Shown one piece after another: positions 1 through 5,599 of a DNA stretch of 5,599 nt. Below the pieces are notes generated by a model. That model made no database searches and was not told the origin of the DNA. It saw only the letters and a program-made list of their open reading frames with translations. The translations under genes were made by a program, and so were the position numbers. Source of the stretch: Sneathiella sp. (GTDB lineage Bacteria; Pseudomonadota; Alphaproteobacteria; Sneathiellales; Sneathiellaceae); the NCBI GenBank assembly GCA_016765515.1, contig JAESPT010000471.1:1-5599 (forward strand). The letters run 5' to 3'. How positions within the stretch are numbered: the first letter of the stretch is position 1; every line of letters starts with the position of its first letter.

Positions 1-199
1 AACATGCGTCGGTTTCCAATTCTTATCCGTAGCGACATCAGGTGTTTGTAGTAGGGAATTCATTATTGCCTGCGTTATCATGCATGCTCTGTGTTTAAAG
101 AGACTCTACAGCGGCTGAAAGAACACGGCGCCAGAACGAAGAATAAGTCTTTACGACCAGCGTTTCAGCCAATCGTAAAGACCGATAAATTAGAACAGT
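1..199. other. Left-edge region without a convincing gene
   Basis: I see no gene that can be defended here. Two weak open frames exist. On the minus strand an ATG at 81 opens a frame that runs off the left edge (27 codons, beginning MITQAIMNSLLQ), with no clear Shine-Dalgarno sequence. On the plus strand a frame is open from 55 to a TGA at 208-210. Its only in-frame conventional start is a GTG at 91, also without a ribosome binding site. Its product, including the stretch LQRLKEHGARTKNK, looks protein-like, and two in-frame TAG stops sit at 49-54. It could be a gene remnant or chance. The segment 139-182 is better explained as the terminator of the mscS gene. Confidence 0.4.
139..182 (-). terminator. 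Probable intrinsic terminator of the mscS gene
   Basis: A perfect 10-bp inverted repeat, GTCTTTACGA (147-156) and TCGTAAAGAC (173-182), encloses a 16-base loop. Read on the minus strand it begins 17 bases after the mscS stop codon and is followed by TTATTCTT. The position and the T-rich tail fit a factor-independent terminator for the leftward transcript. The stem is only moderately GC-rich and the tail is interrupted, so its strength is uncertain. On the plus strand no T-run follows, so it should not terminate rightward transcripts. Confidence 0.6.
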
Positions 200-1030
200 T
201 TATTCTTTGATGACATGTACAACCTGTTGCGGGAAGGGGATGGAAATTCCAGCTTTATCAAAAGCCTCTTTCATTCCCTTTATCATATCAAACTTGAGAG
301 GCCAATAGTCCCCACTGTCACACCAGATACGAACAGTGAAATTCACCGATGAATCCGCAAGTTCTGACACTGCGATCATCGGTGCAGGTTCCGCATGTGC
401 ACGCGAATCTGAAGCAATCAAGGACTGCATGGTCTCAATGGCCTTATCCATGTCATCTTCATAGGCAATGCCCATGACCAGATCAACACGGCGGGTTTTA
501 TGGAAACTGTAATTCTTGATCGCCCCGCCCCATACACTGCTGTTTGGCAGAATAATCTGAACATTATCCCCGGTGGAAAGCTCTGTTGTAAATAGGTTCA
601 CCGACCGGACAGTACCAGCCTGCCCCGCTGCTTCAACAAAATCACCAACTTTCAACGGCCGGAAGAAAAGCAGCATCACACCGCCAGCGACATTGGAAAG
701 TGTTCCTTGCAGGGCCAAACCAACGGCTAAACCGGCGGCACCTAAAACGGCAATCAAACTGGCTGTCTGGACACCGAACTGAGCAAGAACCAACAGTAAT
801 GTAAATGTCAGGATCAGCATACGAACCATGCTGCCCAGGAAATTAACGACGGTTTGATCTACGTTCTTTTTCGTGAGTAGATTAGTCACTGTTTTAGGCA
901 CGCGTTTTGACACAATATTGCCGATAATGAGGATGACAATCGCCCCCAATACATCCAGCCCATATGACGTCAAAACCGTAACAAGTTCCTGCATCACTTC
1001 TTCAAGACGCAGTTTTTCTACAAAATCCAT
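200..1030 (-). CDS. mscS: Small-conductance mechanosensitive channel (MscS family)
   Basis: Inner-membrane channel that opens under membrane tension and releases small solutes during osmotic downshock; the family is a homoheptamer. The product is 276 residues, close to E. coli MscS (286). A short N-terminal part precedes three membrane segments, about residues 23-42, 66-87 and 90-124. The third is the pore helix: it carries the Gly/Ala-rich AVLGAAGLAVGLALQG, in which Leu101, Leu105 and Gly109 match the gate leucines and kink glycine of E. coli MscS. FRPLKVGDF (123-131) leads into the beta domain, with LPNSS at 161-165, followed by the alpha/beta C-terminal domain ending near ISIPFPQ. The ATG at 1030 is preferred because GGAG lies 9 bases upstream; an in-frame GTG at 1045 adds five residues but has a poorer site. 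The transporter gene ends 99 bases upstream on the same strand, so co-transcription is possible. Confidence 0.95.
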   Translation of the reverse strand: MDFVEKLRLEEVMQELVTVLTSYGLDVLGAIVILIIGNIVSKRVPKTVTNLLTKKNVDQTVVNFLGSMVRMLILTFTLLLVLAQFGVQTASLIAVLGAAGLAVGLALQGTLSNVAGGVMLLFFRPLKVGDFVEAAGQAGTVRSVNLFTTELSTGDNVQIILPNSSVWGGAIKNYSFHKTRRVDLVMGIAYEDDMDKAIETMQSLIASDSRAHAEPAPMIAVSELADSSVNFTVRIWCDSGDYWPLKFDMIKGMKEAFDKAGISIPFPQQVVHVIKE

Positions 1031-1092
1031 TCCCCCACTCTCCACATTCAGGAATTATTCGACAATTATTCTGTCAGTCTATTCAACCAGTA

Positions 1093-1121
1093 ATTAAAGA
1101 GTCCATCACTTCTTCTTTAAT
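1093..1121. repeat. AT-rich inverted repeat between transporter and channel genes
   Basis: ATTAAAGA (1093-1100) and TCTTTAAT (1114-1121) form a perfect 8-bp inverted repeat around a 13-base spacer, just after the transporter stop codon and about 63 bases before the mscS start. The stem has one G-C pair and no clean T-run, so it is a poor terminator. It could be a weak transcript 3' end, an operator for mscS, or chance in AT-rich DNA. Confidence 0.35.
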
Positions 1122-1129
1122 AGACAAAC

Positions 1130-2656
1130 CTATTCGGCGAAGTTTTTCTGATAATCTGTAGCCACGCCGTAGTCTGGGTCTTCAAGGACAGAAATCTCGA
1201 CCATATTTTTCGCTTTATGCAGAAGCGCCTGACAATCTTTACTTAAATGCCGAAGGTGAATCTGCTTTCCGGCATTGCTATACCGCTCAGCCAGACTATC
1301 GATAGCTTGCAAACCAGAGTGATCTATAACGCGAGAACCTTGAAAATCAATGATGACATCGTCTGGGTCATTCTTCGGATCAAACAGTTCCAGGAAACTG
1401 GCGGCAGAACCAAAAAACAGCGGCCCTTCCATAATATATTCCTTGCTGCCCTTTTCGCCTATGCGGCTGATTGCGTGGATTTTCTTAGCGCTGTTCCAAG
1501 CGTAAACAAGAGCCGATACGATCACACCGACAACGACGGCAACGGCCAAATCACTGATCACGGTGATCGCGGACACCAGAACCAAAACAAAGGCATCGGA
1601 CAAGGGGATTTTGTTAATGATACGGAAACTAGACCAGGCAAAAGTCCCGACAACAACCATAAACATAACGCCAACCAATGCAGCCAGCGGAATTCTTTCA
1701 ATCAGTGAAGATCCGAAAAGGATAAAGCCAAGTAAGAACAAGGCTGCTGAAATTCCAGAAAGACGTTGGCGACCTCCAGAACTCACATTAATCATGCTCT
1801 GACCAATCATGGCGCAGCCTCCCATACCGCCAAAGAAACCGGTCACGGTATTGGCGACACCTTGAGCCACACATTCCTTACTTGCCCCGCCATGAGTTTC
1901 CGTGATTTCACTTACCAAGTTAAGAGTAAGCAGGCTTTCAATAAGTCCGATGGCGGCTAGAATGAGCGAAAATGGTAGGACGATCCAAAAAGTCTCAAGT
2001 GTCAGAGGGACGGACGGAATATGAAATTCTGGGAGCCCGCCTCCGATGGACGCCAAATCTCCAACCGTCCGCACATCCAGATTAAGTCCGATGACCAAAA
2101 GAGAAACGACGCCAATACCAATAAGAGGCGCAGGGATTGCTTTTGTCAGTTTTGGCATGCCAAAGATAATCACCATAGTGAGGGCAACAAGACCTAACAT
2201 AAGATACAGGCTTTCGCCGCTCATCCACTCCTGCTCACCTTGCGTTCCTGTTATCTTGAACTGCCCTAGTTGCGCTAGGAAAATAACAATGGCTAGACCG
2301 TTCACGAACCCCAGCATGACAGGATGAGGCACCATTCGAATGAATTTTCCAAGTTTGAAAATTCCTGCCAAAATTTGAAATATCCCCATTAAAACGACAG
2401 CGGCAAATAGATACTCGACCCCATGCAACGCGACCAGGCTTACCATGACAACAGCCAATGCACCGGTCGCACCGGATACCATTCCGGGTCGGCCACCAAA
2501 CACAGCTGTAATGATACCAACAATAAACGCTGCATACAGACCAACAAGGGGATGAACCCCTGCAACGAAAGCAAAGGCGACGGCTTCAGGAACGAGCGCC
2601 AGAGAGACTGTCAAGCCAGATAATAGTTCAGTTTTAATACGGATCAGCGGAGACAT
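1130..2656 (-). CDS. SulP/SLC26-family anion transporter with STAS domain
   Basis: Inner-membrane secondary transporter for inorganic anions; known family members move sulfate, bicarbonate or other anions, and the substrate cannot be read from this sequence. The product is 508 residues from the preferred start. The hydrophobic core holds family signatures: VPEAVAFAF (about 22-30), GLYAAFIVG (39-47), GGRPGMVSGATGA (54-66) and GGMGGCAMIGQSMINV (276-291) followed by SGGRQRLSG. A cytoplasmic STAS domain occupies about 403-490, with DFQGSRVIDHSG (437-448) containing the conserved Asp-x-Ser-Gly turn. The ATG at 2656 is chosen because the protein then begins about ten residues before the first conserved segment, as is usual. 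An upstream in-frame ATG at 2737 would add 27 non-family residues, has no ribosome binding site and lies inside a terminator-like hairpin. The site before 2656 (GGTGAG, almost touching the ATG) is itself weak. The channel gene lies downstream; the helicase gene is divergent. Confidence 0.92.
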   Translation of the reverse strand: MSPLIRIKTELLSGLTVSLALVPEAVAFAFVAGVHPLVGLYAAFIVGIITAVFGGRPGMVSGATGALAVVMVSLVALHGVEYLFAAVVLMGIFQILAGIFKLGKFIRMVPHPVMLGFVNGLAIVIFLAQLGQFKITGTQGEQEWMSGESLYLMLGLVALTMVIIFGMPKLTKAIPAPLIGIGVVSLLVIGLNLDVRTVGDLASIGGGLPEFHIPSVPLTLETFWIVLPFSLILAAIGLIESLLTLNLVSEITETHGGASKECVAQGVANTVTGFFGGMGGCAMIGQSMINVSSGGRQRLSGISAALFLLGFILFGSSLIERIPLAALVGVMFMVVVGTFAWSSFRIINKIPLSDAFVLVLVSAITVISDLAVAVVVGVIVSALVYAWNSAKKIHAISRIGEKGSKEYIMEGPLFFGSAASFLELFDPKNDPDDVIIDFQGSRVIDHSGLQAIDSLAERYSNAGKQIHLRHLSKDCQALLHKAKNMVEISVLEDPDYGVATDYQKNFAE

Positions 2657-2719
2657 CTCACCGCCACTGAAAAGCCGGTTGGTTTTTACTTGCACGAATA
2701 CATACCCGCTAGTTTTGCC

Positions 2720-2752
2720 AAAATAAAAGGCGCACATTGAGTTTTGTGCGCC
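2720..2752 (-). terminator. Terminator-like hairpin in the transporter leader (possible attenuator)
   Basis: GGCGCACA (2729-2736) and TGTGCGCC (2745-2752) make a perfect 8-bp stem with six G-C pairs and an 8-base loop. On the minus strand the stem is followed directly by TTTTATTTT, the layout of a factor-independent terminator. It ends 63 bases before the preferred transporter start, and no recognisable minus-strand gene lies upstream that it could serve. It may be an attenuator in the transporter leader, the end of a short untranslated RNA from 2760-3000, or a stabilising 5' stem-loop. On the plus strand no T-run follows. Confidence 0.6.
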
Positions 2753-2769
2753 GTCAGAGATTGCGCTGT

Positions 2770-2816
2770 TGTATAGGAGAAAAATTACGATTACCAGCTA
2801 ATTTATAGATTAGCTG
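2770..2816 (-). promoter_or_regulatory. Candidate transporter promoter with operator-like palindrome
   Basis: CAGCTAAT (2795-2802) and ATTAGCTG (2809-2816) form a perfect inverted repeat with a 6-base centre, the size of a typical dimeric regulator site. About 20 bases downstream on the minus strand is TATACA (complement of 2770-2775), a fair -10 box. No good -35 hexamer is present, and the palindrome falls where one would lie, which would fit an activator or repressor site. Transcription would begin near 2763, shortly before the hairpin at 2720-2752. Assignment to the transporter is inferred from position. Confidence 0.35.
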
Positions 2817-3008
2817 ATGCGCATAATTTGCATATTGATGTAGTGCGCGCGTACTCCGTGACTAGAGGGAAAGCGCCCAATAATCTAAATAGAGGAATTA
2901 TTATCGTCCTTTTATCATGTGGAAAGAGGAGAGCAAAAGTATCAATTTTCATAATCAGTCATTCGATCCCGAAAAATGAACAATCTCTCATATAAATGAT
3001 TTCTGTTC

Positions 3009-3037
3009 TTGACTTTGCGTTGCATTTCAATCATACG
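3009..3037 (+). promoter_or_regulatory. Candidate promoter for the helicase gene
   Basis: TTGACT (3009-3014) matches five of six bases of the sigma-70 -35 consensus. Seventeen bases later is CATACG (3032-3037), a weak -10 box sharing the central ATA. Transcription from here would start near 3044 and give a leader of roughly 195 bases. The -35 box is good and the -10 box is poor, so the assignment is tentative. Confidence 0.35.
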
Positions 3038-3043
3038 GCGTTG

Positions 3044-3239
3044 GCGCAAATTTTTACAGTTTTCAGAATTTGGGCAATGTGAACAGTATTTCCGCGACAT
3101 AGAGTGTCGCTGCCGGTCTGATCGTCTTCAACGACTATCCGAGCTAGGCTGGGAGAGACGGTTCCCACCTTATTGGCTTATGAACGCTTGATACTCCAGC
3201 TATGTGAGAGACAAGCACGTCTGTTGAAGGACAGTATAA
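3044..3239 (+). promoter_or_regulatory. Long structured 5' leader of the helicase gene
   Basis: About 195 untranslated bases would precede the helicase start if the promoter at 3009-3037 is used. Visible pairings are GCGACA/TGTCGC (3094-3099 with 3105-3110, 5-base loop), TCGT/ACGA (3122-3125 with 3131-3134), a longer-range GCTGG/CCAGC (3148-3152 with 3196-3200) continued by AG/CT past one bulged G, and CTGT/ACAG (3221-3224 with 3231-3234), whose loop holds most of the ribosome binding site AAGGA (3227-3231). No T-run follows any of them, so they are not terminators. Long structured leaders are known on cold-induced helicase and cold-shock genes; a regulatory role here is inferred. Confidence 0.4.
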
Positions 3240-4565
3240 ATGACAGTATTTTCAGACCTCAACCTTGTTGAGCCGCTTTTACGTGCATTGGAAAAGCAGG
3301 GTTTTGAGTCCCCTACTCCTATCCAGAGCTCTGCTATCCCGTATCTGTTGGAGAGCAAAGACTTGATGGGTATCGCGCAAACTGGCGGCGGTAAAACGGC
3401 TGCTTTTGTCCTTCCGCTTTTGCAAACCCTCTCTCATGATCGCAAACGTCCAAAATCAAACAAACCGACGGCAATTATATTGGCGCCAACCCGGGAGCTT
3501 GCCAGTCAAATTGGGAAGTGCATTCAGGTCTTCAGCCGCGATATCAAGCTCTTTCACACGGTAGTCTATGGCGGCACACCTTACGGGCCGCAATTTCAAG
3601 CCTTGGTTCGTGGTGTTGATATTCTGGTCGCCACACCAGGTCGCTTAAAAGATCACATTGAGCGAGGATCCGTTCAACTTGATAATGTACGGACTTTAAT
3701 TCTGGATGAAGCCGATAGAATGCTCGATATGGGTTTTATCGATGATGTCACTGAAATCTCTGCAAAACTTCCTGAAAACCATCAAACTGTCATGTTTTCA
3801 GCGACAATGAGCTCACAGATCAAACATCTGTCAAAGCAACTTCTGAACAATCCTGTTTATGTTGAAGCGCCGCGAGAGACAATGGTCGCAAATACCATTG
3901 ATCATTCGGTCCTAATGGTGGCGCAACAACACAAAAAAGACCTCTTGATGCATTTGCTCGCTTTGGAGGGGAAAGATCGGGTTCTGGTTTTTGTGCGGAC
4001 CAAGGCGACCACAGAAACCATTGCGGCGGATATTGAAGCGGAAGTTGAAGGCATCAAGGCGGCAGCCATCCACGGTGACAAACCGCAACGGGCCAGAGAG
4101 AGAACCCTTCGTTCCTTTAAAAACGGAAAATTCTCAGTCCTCGTTGCAACGGATGTGGCCGCACGGGGGATTGACGTCAGCGGAATAACCCATGTGATCA
4201 ATTACGATCTTCCAATGGAACCTGAAAATTATGTGCATCGTGTTGGGCGAACAGGCCGTGCCGGTGCAACAGGTATAGCAATATCTCTTTGTGAGCCACG
4301 AGAGCGAAACCTTCTTCGCAGTGTGGAACAAACAATTAAACAGCAAGTGCGAGTTGATGACGACCATCCCTTCCCGGCCCCAGCGCCATCAAAGAAAAAG
4401 CATCGTCCATCCGGATCCAAAAAACCGTTTAGTAAAACCAAGAAAACCGTCAGCAAGAACAAGGGTAAGCCACGTTTTATGGATGCCAAACGGTCCAATT
4501 CCCCATCAAATGGAGCGAATAAGCGTTCAGCAACAAAGCGTCAAAAATTTAAGCGTGCAAGTTAA
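3240..4565 (+). CDS. rhlE: DEAD-box ATP-dependent RNA helicase, RhlE type
   Basis: Cytoplasmic enzyme that uses ATP to unwind short RNA duplexes; family members act in ribosome assembly, RNA decay and growth in the cold. The 441 residues carry the full motif set in order: Q motif with Phe4 and PTPIQ (25-29), Walker A AQTGGGKT (46-53), PTRELA (83-88), GG (111-112), TPGR (132-135), DEAD (156-159), SAT (187-189), LVFVRTK (249-255), ATDVAARGID (303-312) and HRVGRTGRAG (333-342). Walker A has Gly where E. coli RhlE has Thr (AQTGTGKT), at a position that varies in the family. Residues from about 384 to the end are a low-complexity Lys/Arg/Ser tail, probably disordered and RNA-binding, as in RhlE. 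The ATG is supported by AAGGA eight bases upstream. A terminator follows, so the gene is probably monocistronic. RhlE is the closest subfamily by motif context; the exact paralogue is less certain. Confidence 0.95.
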   Translation: MTVFSDLNLVEPLLRALEKQGFESPTPIQSSAIPYLLESKDLMGIAQTGGGKTAAFVLPLLQTLSHDRKRPKSNKPTAIILAPTRELASQIGKCIQVFSRDIKLFHTVVYGGTPYGPQFQALVRGVDILVATPGRLKDHIERGSVQLDNVRTLILDEADRMLDMGFIDDVTEISAKLPENHQTVMFSATMSSQIKHLSKQLLNNPVYVEAPRETMVANTIDHSVLMVAQQHKKDLLMHLLALEGKDRVLVFVRTKATTETIAADIEAEVEGIKAAAIHGDKPQRARERTLRSFKNGKFSVLVATDVAARGIDVSGITHVINYDLPMEPENYVHRVGRTGRAGATGIAISLCEPRERNLLRSVEQTIKQQVRVDDDHPFPAPAPSKKKHRPSGSKKPFSKTKKTVSKNKGKPRFMDAKRSNSPSNGANKRSATKRQKFKRAS

Positions 4566-4584
4566 GCACTGAATTTTCGATCGC

Positions 4585-4624
4585 AAAGAAATCGGCCGCT
4601 AGAGGTTCGCGGCCGTTTATCTTT
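4585..4624 (+). terminator. Intrinsic terminator after the helicase gene
   Basis: CGGCCGC (4593-4599) and GCGGCCG (4609-4615) form an all-GC 7-bp stem with a 9-base loop, followed by TTTATCTTT. It begins 27 bases after the helicase stop codon. Flanking AAAGA (4585-4589) can pair with TCTTT (4620-4624) across a small internal loop, and the A-rich left side gives a T-rich tail on the minus strand too, so it may act weakly in both directions. Confidence 0.8.
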
Positions 4625-4646
4625 GAAAAATCGCAAGTTTTGCAAA

Positions 4647-4675
4647 TTGACCCACCCCACATTTAGCTGCATTCT
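4647..4675 (+). promoter_or_regulatory. Candidate promoter for the DUF1801 gene
   Basis: TTGACC (4647-4652) is a good -35 box, and CATTCT (4670-4675) stands 17 bases downstream as a modest -10 box. Transcription would begin near 4682, about 20 bases before the GTG start and just ahead of the ribosome binding site. The preceding terminator makes a separate promoter for this gene necessary, which supports the call. Confidence 0.4.
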
Positions 4676-4702
4676 AGGCTTCCAATTTCAGGAGTAGCCG
4701 AC

Positions 4703-5131
4703 GTGCACGAATATTCGATCGATAGCTTAGAAGTAGCCGCTGTATATCAATCATTCCCCCAACCAATCCGGCAAAAGCTTCTGAAACTCAGGCAGATGAT
4801 ATTTGAGATTGCGGATCAAACCGACACGATCGGCCAAATCAGTGAAACGTTAAAATGGGGCGTTCCCAGCTACCTTACCAGCCGACCTAAAAGTGGAACG
4901 ACTGTACGGTTGCAGTGGATACCCGGCGCCAAGCGGTATGGCATCTTCGTTCACTGCCAAACGTCTCTCATCCCTGACTTCAAAGAAAAATACCCTAGAG
5001 ATCTCAAATTTGAGAAAAGCAGAGGAATCCTGTTCGAAGAAGGTGATGACTTTCCTCCGGTAATAATTAAAGAATTTTTGACGATGGCACTCACTTATCA
5101 CGCCGCTGGAAAATTGCAAAAAAGCGCTTAA
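4703..5131 (+). CDS. DUF1801 domain protein (YdhG/YjbR/CyaY-like fold)
   Basis: A small soluble protein of 142 residues with no signal peptide or membrane segment. The central part, about 22-135, has the look of the DUF1801 family: an N-terminal helix (KLLKLRQMIFEIAD), then LKWGVPSYL (50-58), a strand region with TVRLQWIP (67-74) and GIFVHC (80-85), and a late KSRGILF (105-111) leading to a C-terminal helix. The biochemical role of DUF1801 proteins is not established, so no function is assigned. The start is GTG, preceded by AGGAG (4690-4694) at eight bases, which makes it convincing; there is no better ATG nearby. The gene converges on the sigma factor gene, and the two stop codons overlap within TTAA (5128-5131). 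No terminator is visible between them. The family call is from memory of its sequence pattern. Confidence 0.85.
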   Translation: MHEYSIDSLEVAAVYQSFPQPIRQKLLKLRQMIFEIADQTDTIGQISETLKWGVPSYLTSRPKSGTTVRLQWIPGAKRYGIFVHCQTSLIPDFKEKYPRDLKFEKSRGILFEEGDDFPPVIIKEFLTMALTYHAAGKLQKSA

Positions 5132-5599
5132 TCCCGTAGGAAGGAGAGTTTTTTTCGTAAAATCGCCCGTGCTTGTTGCACGCGCTTTCGAGCGTTGTCG
5201 TTGGAAATATTCAGAGACATGGCGATAAAATCGTATTCCTCCCCTTTGACCAGCCTCATGACCAGTGGCTCCTGTAGTTTTTTTGGTAAATCATTTATCG
5301 CTCTGACAAGAGTTGAACCCAGCTCAGAATTTAGAAGCTCCGCTTCCGGAGTCACTTCAATTTTTTCACTCTCACTTGCATCAATGACCACGATCTCTTT
5401 GACTTTATCACTCAATCTGGAACGGCGTTTGTTGGATCGGTGAATATCAATGCAAATATTATGAAGAAGCCGGGCAAACCAGGCACGTTCATTACTAATT
5501 TGCGACCTATGGGCTCCATACTTTTCAAAGGCTCTAATTGTTGCCGAACTTAAGGCATCTTCAGCATCTGCCGAACTGACATTCATCCACATATAACTC
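5128..5599 (-). CDS. ECF-type RNA polymerase sigma factor, 5' end beyond window
   Basis: Directs RNA polymerase to a specific promoter set, usually in response to a signal. Numbered from the first in-window ATG (5592), region 2 is seen as ADAEDALSSATIRAFEKY (8-25) and AWFARLLHNICIDIHRSNKR (37-56), the core-binding and -10-recognition part. A variable acidic linker covers about 60-90. Region 4 (92-150) has the helix-turn-helix ending in NISNDNARKRVQQARAIL, which contacts the -35 box. There is no C-terminal extension. The frame stays open past 5592 to the window edge, and the first helix of region 2 is missing, so the true start lies outside; the ATGs at 5592 and 5586 are probably internal. No anti-sigma gene lies downstream, where the convergent DUF1801 gene sits. 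The ECF subgroup and target genes cannot be told. Confidence 0.88.
   Translation of the reverse strand, partial: SYMWMNVSSADAEDALSSATIRAFEKYGAHRSQISNERAWFARLLHNICIDIHRSNKRRSRLSDKVKEIVVIDASESEKIEVTPEAELLNSELGSTLVRAINDLPKKLQEPLVMRLVKGEEYDFIAMSLNISNDNARKRVQQARAILRKKLSFLRD

Larger units (their letters stand above)
2657..3239. other. Long divergent intergenic region
   Basis: This gap lies between the start of the transporter gene and the start of the helicase gene, which point away from each other. It contains no convincing protein gene; the only short plus-strand frame (3009-3191) starts at a TTG inside a promoter-like hexamer and has a Cys/Arg-rich product resembling no family I know. The left part holds the transporter hairpin and palindrome. 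The right part holds the helicase promoter and leader. The middle (about 2825-3000) is AT-rich with a short GC island, GTGCGCGCGTAC (2843-2854); I see no tRNA, rRNA or repeat array there. Confidence 0.6.

Noticed and set aside
1..81. Minus-strand partial gene running off the left edge
   Set aside because: Only 27 codons are visible, there is no clear ribosome binding site and no recognisable motif, so it is only mentioned in the left-edge entry.
1247..1708. 153-codon plus-strand frame opposite the transporter gene
   Set aside because: It lies wholly antisense to a well-supported membrane protein gene, and its Asn/His/Asp-rich product is typical of a shadow frame.
2657..2737. N-terminal extension of the transporter from the ATG at 2737
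   Set aside because: The extra 27 residues do not resemble the family N-terminus, the ATG has no ribosome binding site, and it lies inside a strong hairpin.
2819..2843. Seven-codon minus-strand frame (MQIMRIS) as a leader peptide for attenuation
   Set aside because: It has no ribosome binding site and no run of codons for a sulfur amino acid or other regulatory residue, so chance is the simplest explanation.
3009..3191. 60-codon plus-strand frame before the helicase gene
   Set aside because: It begins with TTG inside a -35-like hexamer, lacks a ribosome binding site, and its Cys/Arg-rich product resembles no family I know. The sequence is better explained as a promoter and structured leader.

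Overview
The window reads as ordinary chromosomal DNA from a Gram-negative bacterium. Moderate GC, an RhlE-type helicase, a proteobacterial-style MscS and TTGAC-type promoter boxes suggest a proteobacterium, possibly a marine or environmental alphaproteobacterium. That placement is an inference from gene style only; nothing in the window fixes the taxon.

Layout, left to right. Positions 1-199 hold no convincing gene, only a terminator-like hairpin behind the first gene. Two minus-strand membrane protein genes follow: an MscS-type mechanosensitive channel (200-1030) and, upstream of it, a SulP-family anion transporter with a C-terminal STAS domain (1130-2656). A 583-base gap (2657-3239) separates the transporter from a divergent plus-strand DEAD-box RNA helicase gene (3240-4565). 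This gap is the richest non-coding part of the window. On the transporter side it has a perfect 8-bp hairpin followed by a T-rich tail, lying between a candidate promoter and the preferred start codon, plus a 22-bp operator-like palindrome. On the helicase side it has a candidate promoter followed by a structured leader of about 195 bases. The helicase gene ends at a terminator hairpin. Next come a GTG-started DUF1801 gene (4703-5131) and a convergent ECF-type sigma factor gene (5128 to the right edge, 5' end missing). The last two genes share a TTAA so that their stop codons overlap.

How the genes may work together: the channel and the anion transporter both handle small solutes or ions at the inner membrane and could be co-transcribed, since the gap between them is about 100 bases with only a weak AT-rich inverted repeat. 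The helicase is an independent unit whose long leader fits cold-shock or autoregulated control. The sigma factor has no anti-sigma gene downstream of it; any partner must lie beyond the right edge.

I found no clear evidence of a new multi-gene system. The observations most worth following are the two long non-coding leaders in the divergent gap.
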